Of a stretch of DNA of 64,000 nucleotides, positions 50,504 to 61,044 are shown in pieces; the stretch's first letter is position 1; every line of letters starts with the position of its first letter. Source of the stretch: Isoetes taiwanensis (lineage: Eukaryota > Streptophyta > Lycopodiopsida > Isoetales > Isoetaceae); contig JAJEKV010000021.1 of assembly GCA_021234155.1 (NCBI GenBank), forward strand, positions 15,139,563 to 15,203,562. The letters run 5' to 3'. Position numbers and translations under genes: made by a program. Under the pieces are notes generated by a model. The model did not search any database and was not told the origin of the DNA. It was given only the letters and a program-made list of their open reading frames with translations.

Positions 50504-50625
50504 GAAATCCATTGATTGCTACCTGTCGTACCGCAGATCTTTAATAAAACGTAATATGTATTTGAACAAACGCATTAGATAGAAGCAAAATAGAGAAACT
50601 TTCAGCCAAAAATGTATAGATACAA
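50504..50625 (+). repeat. Direct repeat D, copy 2
   Basis: Second copy of the ~125 bp direct repeat, about 770 bp after the first. The interval holds a 97-codon frame (49,807-50,100) with a Ser-rich run and no known motif. A short terminal direct repeat of this kind could flank an insertion or reflect a local duplication. No TG...CA borders were seen. Confidence 0.7.
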
Positions 50626-50839
50626 CGCTCACAACAAGAAGCAGATGCATGACGTTAATAGCTTAATGCCTCATATGATTACCACGCCGACGCTCACGGT
50701 TGTTTCCGTATCGCCGTGACAGACGTTGCTGGTGCAGACATCGCCGGTGATAGCGACGGCGTCGTGATGACGTTATAAAGGCCAAGCGTTTAGTAGACAA
50801 TGCACGCCGCGCGTATCGCCGCGATGAGTAATCGCGATT

Positions 50840-51060
50840 ATCGAAATATACACGGGAATATACACGCGGGAATATACACGGAACATCACCAGTAAATCCA
50901 CGCCGCGGTCGTAGTTAATGCGGTATAATGCCGTGATGCAGACGCGACACGCAAACGACATCGGTATATACACGCATATACACGGAATATACACGGTAAT
51001 ATATACACGGCGAAGTTTGACGTATACGCCGCGAGATATACGCGACACGTAATTTACACG
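50840..51060 (+). repeat. Degenerate TATACACGG motif cluster
   Basis: ATACACG or a one-base variant occurs about ten times in 220 bp, with irregular spacing, mixed with GCCGCG-type CpG-rich words. CpG density is far above the surrounding sequence. Confidence 0.7.
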
Positions 51061-51149
51061 GAAAATTCAAACTGGGATAGAAAAGCCACGGGTAAAAAAA
51101 TATTTGGATACGCCGCATACGTAGGAAAAAATAAAAAAATAAAAATATT

Positions 51150-51300
51150 TATATAAAAAATAAATATAAAATATTTTAAATAATCACAAAAGTGTTTTTA
51201 TATTCATATTTTTAAATAGTCACAAAATTATTTTATATTTATATTTTTAAATAATCACAAAAGTAATCAGATTTATATTTTTAAATAATCACAAAAGACT
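51150..51300 (+). repeat. ~35-bp AT-rich tandem repeat, four copies
   Basis: The phrase TTTTAAATAATCACAAAAG (one copy has AGTC for AATC) recurs at a spacing of 34-36 bp, separated by TATTTATATT-like linkers. Confidence 0.85.
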
Positions 51301-53879
51301 AAGTTAAGAGGAGTATCCACCTCCTTTTAGCCTAGAGCTACTCTCTCTCGCATTCAGTTGAGTAGTCATCCCAGAAAGTATCGAAGAGAACTAACCGCTG
51401 CTACCCGCATTCAGGATGATTGCCTCCAAATGACGCTATGTGACATCCCTCCCCTCGGCCCCATGTCATATGCTCTATATAGCCTTAATCTATATCCTCA
51501 AATTTTAACGCTTCCTATAGTAAAAACCAAAAGAATACATGCTAATGTAGTTCATATAGAATTATAATAATTTCTACAACGACTTCGCGATTCCCGCTGA
51601 ATCGGGGAGAGTTCCCTCACGTGATAATCGCTTGATGATAAATGCCTTCAATGCCCGTACATTGTGACTACGCTTGCTGTAAGCAAACCCGTGATAGATA
51701 TTCCTATGACAATATAATCCAGTATTAGCTTGTGCGACATTTAAAGTTCTTATTAAAATTAATGTGAACTAATATAGCTCTACTAATCTATAATGAAACC
51801 CTTTCCGATCACGGAGTCTAAATGAGACTCATGGGCTTTTTAGTCAGCTTTGGTTTTATCCGAGCTCTATGTTTTTCCGATCCTTCGCATCGCCTCGAAT
51901 GCACCGGATCAGTAGCGCGTATCACAACATTTCATCACAAGTTAAAAGGAACGGTAATGACAAAAAAATAAGAAATACCTTGATATCTTCCCTTGTGGAG
52001 ATTTCAAGGGTTTAGGACTTTTGACCAACTCTCCTTCTTCAAGTAGTCCGCCTCGAATTCATCAGGCTTCGGCTACACGATAGATCAACGCGAATATCAA
52101 AATAATAAAACAAGACTAAGGACTAGGTCATGTACCTCTTTTTCTTCGAGGGTTTCCATCATCGCGATTTCTTCCGCTAAACGCCTTTGCTTTTCTATCA
52201 TCTCTCGAAACTCGCTTTCATTTTATTTTGACGCTTCCTATTTCAGCGCTGGTCATAAGCACTGTGCCACTCCCCTATAAATTTCGCCAAGGAGCAGCTT
52301 CATAAACGATATTATTTTGTGACCGCTATTCCTCGCCGTAGTATAAAAGACACTTCCCATCATCCTTCTTAGGAAGAGTCCCCGGCTACAAATGGTGGGT
52401 ATATAAAAGCTGTTTGATGTTCAATAACATATATTATCCTTTAACCCGACAGAACCTTTTCGGAAAGAATTTACAATGTATCTCAAGTGAAGAGAATGAA
52501 CAAAACAACAAATTTAGATGACAAAGTACTAATATTTAAGGTTGATATCTTAAACATTGTATGTTCACAACTTTACATCAAAAATTATTATTACTGGCGA
52601 TAGCTCCGTATATTCGGGGTCAATTCACCCGGCAGACGGCCGCGGTCTAAATAAAGCCAAACGACGCTTCTTCAAACACACGTGGACGCCGCCTGATCCT
52701 TCCTCTCCAAGTCGACGAGCTTAATTACGTTCTCTATCCCAACCGTTGATGATCGCGATCTGAATTGTGAGTCCGTTGCTCCACTACTTCTTTGACTCTA
52801 GCGAACATGGAATGAGCATCATCTTTAACACATGCCGCAACCAAAGAAATGTTTGGTACGTAGTGGATATATATTTACCCTTGAAATCTTCCTCCAAGTT
52901 CCTGCATTTCTCAGAAAAACTCGCTGCGCTCTTTGCCCAGGACCTGAGTCCATTTACGCCTAAAGATTCTCAATATTCACGCTGAGAACGTATACGCATA
53001 ATCAACACTATGTCGGGGAATAGGAGCGGAGGTCAGCTTAACCGGGCGCTTGCGCTCAAAGAGGCAAAATATGTCGCGAATTTGGTCTCCTGCTGGAGAC
53101 ATATATGGTGAAGGCTGGAAGCGAGGAGCCGCGCATACCAAATATCATGCAAAACAATCTTGATTATTTATTATCTTTATAAAAACTATCTTAATACCCA
53201 AACCCGCCGGGTGTAGTGATAGGTGGAGTTGGCGCCTGAGGAACATCAAAGACGATTGCCCCTACCTCGAGTCCTCCTCCTATTTCTAAACTCGCCCTTT
53301 CCTCTGGCTAATAAACAAATTAAACTCCATGCATAAACTCGGCCACCTAATTGGGAGGTGTTTATAATAAAACTATATAAATTACTCGCCTTGCTCATTC
53401 TCCTATCGACAAGGACAATTTATTCATCGCCGAAAAAGAGCACACCTAGATCAAAAGAAATTGTGAGAGAAAGTTCATTTGATAACCATGAATGATATCA
53501 AGGTAATAATAGAATGATACTTACAAACCATAGAGATGAAAAAATAGTATTTTATGGTTCAAATGTGCCACTTAATGAGCCCCTAAGCAGACTTATCGCA
53601 GCCTTTGACCGCCTTGACCTGGGCGGAGGGGAGACGATAATGCCATGAATATTGCATCAGCAGTAAAGAGGGCCACAAATGAGGAAAAACCGCTAAGAAT
53701 TGAGCTCCCCATGACTATATATATTAATTTGAACATAACGAAATTAGCGAGAGAAAAGCTTTGAACAAGTGTCTTTGAATAAATACCTAAATTTATATTC
53801 TTATCTTCTTATTTATATTAGAAAAGTATCTCGTGATATAGGTATGGGGTGCATATCAACTCTAGGTTGCCATATTATC
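51301..53879. other. Long stretch without a recognised gene
   Basis: All frames are under 75 codons. On the minus strand near 52,220-52,130 a helix-like Glu/Arg-rich piece (EKQRRLAEEIAMMETLEEKE) suggests a coding remnant, but the frame is short and no family can be named. Confidence 0.35.
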
Positions 53880-54145
53880 GTGCCATGTATCATGTCATAC
53901 AATCAACCCTAAATTATCCCATCGGGCATTTTTAGTGCCACATCATGAAACCCTACGCTATGCGGTGGCACATCATCAAACCCTAGGTTGTGTCACGTCA
54001 CACTTCCTATTGCCACATCATAGTAGTGTTATGTCATCAAACCCTAGTTATAGAAGACATCATCAAACCCTAGATTGTGCCACATGGCATTTACAATCTA
54101 GGGTTTGATGATGTAGCACACAAAACCTAGGGTTTGACGCCCCAG
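53880..54145. repeat. Telo-box (AAACCCTAG) repeat with a perfect 21-bp hairpin
   Basis: AAACCCTA or close variants occur five times forward (about 53,905-54,072) and CTAGGGTTTGA twice in reverse (about 54,098-54,136). Most lie within a degenerate unit of the form CACATCATCAAACCCTAG.TTGTG. The segments 54,058-54,078 and 54,093-54,113 are perfect reverse complements over 21 bp with a 14-nt loop. Confidence 0.85.
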
Positions 54146-54329
54146 AAGTTTACACTTTATCTACAAGTTATGATTAATAATTTATTTACCATTAATAATA
54201 ATTTTTTTGATTAATAAATTACTTTTTTCATTAGTAATTTTGACTAAAAACATTTATTGGTTGCAAATAAGCCTCAAATAGGAAGACAAAATTATATTAA
54301 TCACTTCTTGCAAGCATTTAACAAAGAGT

Positions 54330-55830
54330 TTAGCCATCTCAAGTGGATCACCACACTTCATATGTCGCCTCTCTCACAACTATATCGTAAGAAAGCCCCG
54401 GCCAAGCTTTGAACACATCGACGACGCGAAAGCAATAGATGGGCGATCCATGTGCACCAGCTCTCTATCCATCATCATTTGACCTTCATATGTTGGATGA
54501 TGTCCAATGTGCTAGAGTATCTACGGTTGGGTTTATCTCAACACACAACCCCATAAGCCGCATTGCCCGGACAAAATCAAGGAGCATCTCGTGAAATGTA
54601 GCCCAGGAATATATGTCGATATCTCATGCCCCCATGATGCTTGGTCATCCGATGATGATGTAAAAACTCTCTTCTCCCACCAAGGATATCGCGACCGCTC
54701 CATCTTGTAGTGTATAACGGCTCTTCAATTTGGGCATTCGCCCCTTGCAAAAAAATCGAGGGTCGTGGTCCCAATCACCAATAGCCACCCACACATTTGT
54801 AAGCGAAGTCATCAAAATGGAGTTTGACCCTTTGCAATTGAGCTTTGTGTGTGTCCAACCTGGAGCGTGGATGGCATAGACTCCTTTCCTGCAAGAGCTT
54901 AGAGCTATTTCTCGGACGTACTTATACACGAAGTCTCATTTTGGCTTTCCACCGCACTTATCTTCATATCAGCCCTTCTTGGAGCACTATGTATTGCATT
55001 TGACCATCTCCTATAAGAAGAGAATTGGCTCGAAGATGGTCAAGTAATTCTGCAAAGGTTCCTCCATTCATGAATGGCAGATCTACCATTGGTCCCCTCG
55101 GGCTCATCTCCACAAAAGACCTCGGGGCAAGTCCAAGGGGTGTGGCCAATGCCGACTTGGGGCTCTTGAAACGGATATACTTGTCAGCCAACAACCATGA
55201 TGCAGCTCTATCTTGGCCTCTCCACATAATGCCAAGATAATAATCATCTTGATTAAAGTACGTGGTTCCCAAGATCCGATTTGGTATATCCGCGCCTTGT
55301 TTTACTACCAATGCACTTTACAACTCCAACAAAGATCCACAGAATGTCATTAATAAATGCAAAGACATTTATCATGAGCATGTAATGATAATCTAGCCCC
55401 CGCACCAATAGAGCTCCCACCATGGATAAGACTATCTAACTCCTTCACATGTTCATCATTGAGATCAAGCATCGCCATCTTGTGATCTTTTGGCCGGACC
55501 TTTGCACTTCGCCACGAATTAGCCCATCGTCCCAATGATGCCTCAAAGATAGGGGCTCATAAGTGGCACTTTATACTTAAGTAGCATCCTCACTCGCTCG
55601 TGATTGCAAACCCAAGACTTTAAGTTCTTTTCATCATATCTTCCAACTCGCACTCATGCTCGCCACCTCCCACATAATTCGACCGACATTCATTCTTCAA
55701 CCGATGCTACAAAACGGTTAATCTGATCATCAATTTGCATATGTCGTCGTCGGTCCTGGTCTCAGGCGATATGTGATTGATGAGGATGCTCTAATTTCAC
55801 TAAGCATCTCTCGCCTCTTACCGAGGCCAT
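54330..55830 (-). pseudogene. Unidentified decayed coding block
   Basis: Minus-strand frames of 61 (55,350-55,535), 115 (54,964-55,311), 94 (54,645-54,929) and 65 codons (54,577-54,774) follow one another in different registers. They read as ordinary globular protein: examples are NQDDYYLGIMWRGQDRAA, RGPMVDLPFMNGGTF and VWVAIGDWDHDPRFF. Coding-like sequence continues on both sides with further shifts. It looks like one protein of 400-450 residues broken by indels, probably carried by a transposable element. I do not recognise the family. Confidence 0.4.
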
Positions 55831-56568
55831 TTTTATGCCTACAAACAAAACAAAATAATGAATACAAAAAGCCAAGCATGCACAAAGTAAATGCAACATA
55901 ATAATGACAATATCAAACATGTATGCACTCATATAATCATTACTTATAACACTCTATGGCTTACTAATACCTTATCCGACCCTCCCCCAAAAAAAAGCAA
56001 GAAAAAAAAAGAAGAAGAAACAAGAAGAACTAAATAGGTTAGATTAGGGTATTCTGACCCACTACCAATTTACATTCAGATACTAGTTAATTAGTTAGCA
56101 GATAGTCCCAAAATTTAGTTAACTTTTTAACCAAAAACACTACCTAAACTTATCTTCGCACCTTGTTCTGATTAGTTAGCAAAATTAACTAAAAATTAAC
56201 TAAATTAGAAATTAGCACTATAGAGGTCACTTTAAGTTTAGTTAATTGTACATATAATTTTTTTATGCCTTTGACTAACTTAACTAGACATGTTCAAAAT
56301 AATTTAGTTAATTAGTTGCTATTTTTTTACCAACGCTTTTAGTGTGAATTAGTACTACATTAAGTTAGCCTAACCTATTTTTTTTTTTTAACTAGCACGG
56401 TGTGAAGGGAATCATCCAAAGCCATCGTTAACTTAACCTAGCCCTAGCTACCTCTAGCTAAAATCGACAATAAACGGAACTAAGGTTCAACACCGGTCCT
56501 CCCCACTCACCGGGAGGGAGCCTAATGTCCTTGCCGTGAGCCACATCTACCTAAGAATGAGAAGAAAA
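55831..56568. other. AT-rich stretch with TTAGTTAA-type motifs
   Basis: No gene. Between about 56,030 and 56,380 the words TTAGTTAA, AATTAGTTAGC and TTAACTAA recur at least ten times without a fixed period. Confidence 0.5.
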
Positions 56569-56855
56569 GTGGACTTGGACCCGACACCTAGTCCTCCCAC
56601 GCAAGGTGGAGCCGACCGCGTTCTTTGAACAAGCCACTACAATTTTATTTTAAACCTAAAAAAATAACAAGTGGAACTGAAGTGGACTTGAACCCTGCAC
56701 GCGGGTCCTCCCACTCTAGGTGGAGCCGACTGCGCCCTTGAACAAGCCACTCATTAACCTAGGAAACATTTATGATTGTAGTGAAAGTGGACTTCAACCC
56801 GGCACATGGTCCTCCCCACTTAGGTGGAGCCACCTCGCGCCCTTGAACAAGCCAC
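56569..56855 (-). repeat. Triplicated 70-mer with tRNA-type A and B boxes
   Basis: Three ~70 bp units (56,569-56,638; 56,682-56,750; 56,787-56,855) are separated by AT-rich linkers. On the minus strand each starts GTGGCTTGTTCAA, has GTCGGCTCCACC in the middle, and ends with a B-box-like GGGTTCAAGTCC (unit 2) or a one-base variant (units 1 and 3). The unit length and boxes resemble a tRNA-derived SINE head. The T-arm stem does not pair well and there is no acceptor end, so these are not tRNA genes. Confidence 0.55.
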
Positions 56856-56989
56856 TCCATCAATTTTTTTTAACCTACTTAAAAACTATAAAAAATAAAA
56901 TGCAAGTGCGATCAACTACTTACCAAAATAAGGACGCTGCGGTACAAGATCCCGTCTTCAGTCCAAATCGTAATAGAAAGCATTAGCAA

Positions 56990-57745
56990 ATGTAAAGAAG
57001 TAACAAAGCATTAGAAGAATAAGAACAAAGAAGAAAAAACATCAAGAAGAAATAAGGATAGAATAGAGAAGAAATAAGAGAAGAAACAAGAAAGAATGAA
57101 GAAAAAATAAGAGGAAATAAGAGAAGGGAAGGGAATAGAATGGAAGGAAGAAATAAGGGAAGGGAAAGAAAAGGATCGAATGGAAAGTGAGGAAGAAATG
57201 TGAAGAATAAGAAACAAATGAAGAATGAAGAAATGAAATTAAAAAGAATGAAGAATAAGAAATGAAAAAAAAATGAAGAATAAGGAAGGGAAGAGAAGAA
57301 AGAAATGAGGGAAGGGAGGGAAAGAATGAGGAATGAGAAAGCATGAGAAAGAATGGAAATGAGAAACAAATGAGAAAGCATGAGAAAGAAATGAGAAAGA
57401 AATGAGAAAGCATGAGAAAGAAATGAGAAAGCAAGAAATGAGAAAGAATGAGGAAGAATGAGAAAGAGTGAGGAATAAAGAATGAGAAAGCATGAGGAAG
57501 AAAGAAATGAGAAAGAATGAGGAAGAAAGAATGAGAAAGAAATGAGGAAAGAAGAAATATGGGAAGAAAGAATGAGGAAAGAATGAAGCATATGGAAGAA
57601 GGAGGAAGAAATGAAGCATGAGGAAGAATGAGGAAGAAATGAAGCATGAGAAAGAAAGAAGGAGGAAGAATGAACGAGGCATGGAAGAATGGGAAGAAAA
57701 AAAAAATCAAGAACAAAGAAGAAGAGGAAGGAAAGGAAACCAAAA
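56990..57745 (+). repeat. 750-bp polypurine tract
   Basis: The plus strand is almost entirely A and G, with scattered T and rare C. Degenerate AGAATGAGAAAG and GAAATGAGAAAGCATGAG words recur throughout. The 263-, 242- and 147-codon minus-strand frames are Phe/Ser/Leu strings caused by this composition and are not called as genes. Confidence 0.95.
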
Positions 57746-57940
57746 AAGAGGAAGGTTGGGCATGCACCATTCAATCCAAAAACCTATTCAATCTAAAAAC
57801 ATGATATACTAACCTTAGAATAGTTGTTGCGTGTAGATCAGTGGTACTAGCGCCACGGATCTTCCAAGAACCCTCAAGAAGTAGGGCAAAAAGAAGTTCC
57901 TGAAAAGCCGTCACCGCCATGGTTTTAAAATATTATATTA

Positions 57941-58035
57941 CGTGCCGCGAGCGACGCCACGTCAATGCGACGACGCCACGCCGCATGCGACGCTATTTCA
58001 AACTCCGCCGCACGCGACGCCCCCGCTGACGATTT
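57941..58035 (+). repeat. GCGACGCC-type motif cluster
   Basis: GCGACG or GACGCC occurs about eight times in 95 bp, interleaved with CCACG and GCATGC. It lies just after an AT-only stretch (TTTTAAAATATTATATTA). Confidence 0.75.
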
Positions 58036-58089
58036 TGTTATAGCGACGTTATTGTTTTGCATCTTTTTTTTAATGTGAAGCTCATTAAA

Positions 58090-58460
58090 GTTTGTCCCTA
58101 GGCTTATTTGAACAAATTCCGGAGGCCGATCCTTGAACGGAGGATTCAACGGGCCGGATATATAGGGGAACTGAAGCCGAGGGTGTTCATTAGCATACAA
58201 ATTCCTGTGGGCTGCGTGTGACAAAGTCGCCTTTTCGAGAACATTTTTTGGGGTCCGCCTCCTGGGATCGGACTCTCCCCTACCGAGGTGGCCATTCAAA
58301 GTCGCCTTTGTTTGACTTGGGGAAGGGTGCTACCATGCTTGCCCAACAACCGGCCGCCTTGACCGCTCTAACCCCAACGCTTGGTCCGACCTTATCCGAA
58401 AAATTTTGAAATTTTCCCAGAGGCCGGTGATGATGACCATGGAAGCCACCGACCAAAACC
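58090..58460 (+). repeat. Satellite S, diverged leading partial copy
   Basis: This matches the later half of the unit: GGAGGATTCAACGGGCCGGATA (satellite: GGAGGATCCAACGGGCCGGATA), GACTCTCCCCT, TTGACTTGGGGAAGGGTGC, GACCGCTCTAA and TTTTGAAATTTTCCC. Divergence is much higher than among the following copies, as expected at the edge of an array. The region 58,461-58,869 holds a segment (CCATCCATGTCAAATAGC) that recurs at 60,718 inside copy 2. Confidence 0.7.
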
Positions 58461-58869
58461 ATAATTTAATTCCATGCCATGCATTAACTATGAATTTATA
58501 AACCATAAATGCAATAAAATGCATAACTAAAAAGAGTGTGCATCTAAAAAAAGGCGAAGTCTTTGACCGTGGGGCAAATAAGGCGGTATGACACATTAAA
58601 AAATTTTTCACTTGGAAACTATGAAGCAATCTTTCATCAAGGTACAATTGTTTCGAGAAACAAAACCAGCCATTACAAGTTAGTTATGCCATCCATGTCA
58701 AATAGCTTTAGGGAGCAGAAAAACCAAAACAAAACCCTTCTAGAATCTGCAAGTCACGTGGTTTACGCCCAATGCAATCTTAGACCAAGTATAACGCCCA
58801 AATGAGCCAAGGTCAACCCCAAGTACAACGATCCCACAAACTCCATTCCTTTGACCTTAGCTAACCCTT

Positions 58870-59975
58870 TGACCTAGACCTTCTCCTAAAAATTTCAAAA
58901 TTGGGTCAGGCCGGAGATGGGTTAGAATCCAAATGGCAAAAATCAGAATTTATTTTCGCACAATGCATTAATTGCGAATTTATGAATGTCTTGCCATCGC
59001 AAAAGCTGCCGACTTCTACTTGCCACATCGGGAGGAGGACAGGCCCAAACTCCGGCCCGCCGGGCCTCCCCTTGTTCCCAGATTCTCGGCTGCAGCCCCC
59101 GCCAGTCCCAGCGTAACAGACCAAGTCTCGCCCCCAAAACGCAAACCCCTTCTAGAACCCGCAACCCACCGGGTTTACGCTTTGGAGGCCCTCTCCTTGT
59201 CGATTCGGGGGACCTTGGCGCCGCGACTTGACGTGGGGTGGGGTGTTGACGCCAGAGCACGGACCCTAAAATCCCCCTGTAAGCCGCTTGCCCGGACTTC
59301 TCTCCCCAAGGCCCCGGGACTCTGACGGGCCACCTCCCTCCCTGAATCAAGCATTTGACTCTCCCAATGGACTCTAACGCCGACATTGCCCCCGGGAACC
59401 AAGTTCCGCGGGCCAGAAGACCACCCGACCTCCAAGAAGCGCCTAAAGTAGCTCACTTCCATCACACTCGTGAGTCAATTGGCCTAGGATGTGGATGCTG
59501 GATACCGTTGGGAAGGCGGAGTGTTTCTTTTCTTTTGCAAAACCGACCTTGTAACTTGCTCCCTAGGGTAATTTCGCCATTCCTGACGACATTTGGCAGG
59601 GTTGATTTGCCATTCCTGAGCCTCCCTGCCCGTCTCGAACGACAAGACATCGCGTTTCTACAAGGTCGACCTTCAGACGCCACCGGCTTTGACAAGTTCT
59701 CCTGACCGATATGAAATCTTTTGGGCCTTCCCAAGAGGGGCCCCCAATGGAGGATCCAACGGCCGGATAGGGGAACCGGCCCGGAGGGTGGTTTTAGCGC
59801 GCAAAATGGAGCGCCGCCAGAAGGGCTGCCTCGAACTTTTTGATCCCCGCCTCTTGGGGTCCTACTCTCCCTCTTGTGAGGGATCCCCGCAAGGTCCTGG
59901 CCTCGCTTGACTTGGGGAGGGTGCCAGCTTGCTGTTCCCGCAACCCGCCGCCCCGACCGCTCTAATGCTAACCCT
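58870..59975 (+). repeat. Satellite S, unit 1
   Basis: Unit phased on TGACCTAGACCTTCTCC. Order of landmarks: AATTTCAAAATTGGG, a highly conserved TCAGAATTTATTTTCGCACA block, GACTTCTACTTGCCACATCG, AACGCAAACCC, GTTTACGCTTTGGAGGCCCT, GGGTGTTGACGCC, TAATTTCGCCATTCCTGACG and GGATCCAACGGCCGGATAGG. Length 1,106 bp, G+C-rich. Open frames up to 147 codons on either strand are not kept between units. Confidence 0.9.
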
Positions 59976-61044
59976 TGACCTAGACCTTCTCCTAAAATTT
60001 CAAAATTGGGCTGTGGCCGGAGATGGGTTAGGAATCCAGCTGGGCAAAAAATCAGAATTTATTTTCGTACAATGCATTAATTGCGAATTTATGAATGTCT
60101 TGCCATCGCAGTGCCCCGACTTCTACTTGCCACATCGGGAGGAGGACAGCCCAAACTCCGGCCCGCCGGGCCTCTTGTTCGTATTCTCTGGGCGCAGCCC
60201 TGCCCAGTCCTGTGCAACAGACTCAAGTCTCGCCCCAAAACGCAAACCCTTCTAGAACCCGCAACCCACGTGGTTTACGCTTTTGGAGGCCCTCTCCTTG
60301 TCGATTCGGGGACCTTGCGCCGACTTGACGTGGAGTGGGGGTGTTGACGCCAGAGCACCTGACCCTAAAATCCCCCTAAGCCGCTTTTGCCCCAATTTCC
60401 TCTCCCCAAGGCCCTCGGGACGGACGGGCGCACCTCCCTCTCCTGAATCAAGCGATTTGACTCGCCAATGGACTCGTAACGCCGACGCTGTTCTAGGGAC
60501 CAAGTTCTCAGGGCCGAAGACCAAAACTCGCTCCCAAAACAAAAAGTAGCCTTCTAGAATCTGCAAGTCACAGGGTTTACGCTTTAGGCCCTCTCCTTGT
60601 CGATTTGGTCGGACCTTGCAACCGTGATCTTGACATGGAGGGGGGTGTTGACGCCAGAGTCGGGACCCTAAACTCCCCTAAGTTGCTTGCCCCGAACCGC
60701 CATTACAAGTTAATTATGCCATCCATGTCAAATAGCTTTAGGGAGCAACCGCTGAACAAGGGCATTCTCACTATCCATATGCCTTGATATCAAAACACAA
60801 CCATCATCACAAGCAACCAAATCTAACCCCCAACCCGCACTAGTCTTTTGCTTTTCTCAGAATCATTTATCTTCATTCTAGTAGTTATGATGCTTTTCCT
60901 CAGAATCATTTATCTTCATTCTAATAGTTATGATGCTTATATTCTCAATGCAATCTTAGACCAAGTATAACGCCCAAATGAGCCAAGGTCAACCCCAAGT
61001 ACAACGATCCCACAAACCCATTCCTTTGACCTTAGCTAACCCTT
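59976..61044 (+). repeat. Satellite S, unit 2, internally rearranged
   Basis: The first ~540 bp follow unit 1. At about 60,520 the unit jumps into a second, diverged copy of its own GTTTACGCTTTAGG-to-TTGACGCC part. It then runs into sequence matching 58,660-58,870 (CCATCCATGTCAAATAGC; CAATCTTAGACCAAGTATAACG). A 42-bp phrase containing TCAGAATCATTTATCTTCAT is doubled at 60,858 and 60,900. The normal second half of the unit is missing. Confidence 0.85.

Noticed and set aside
53880-54145. Interstitial telomere
   Set aside because: The words are AAACCCTAG separated by 20-30 bp of other sequence, not tandem TTTAGGG repeats.
56569-56855. True tRNA genes on the minus strand
   Set aside because: The B box matches, but the T-arm stem does not pair, no acceptor end follows and the anticodon arm is unclear.
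56983-57774. 263-, 242- and 147-codon minus-strand open frames
   Set aside because: They encode Phe/Ser/Leu/His strings because the region is a polypurine tract, which has few stop codons on the complementary strand. No motif and no codon-position signal.
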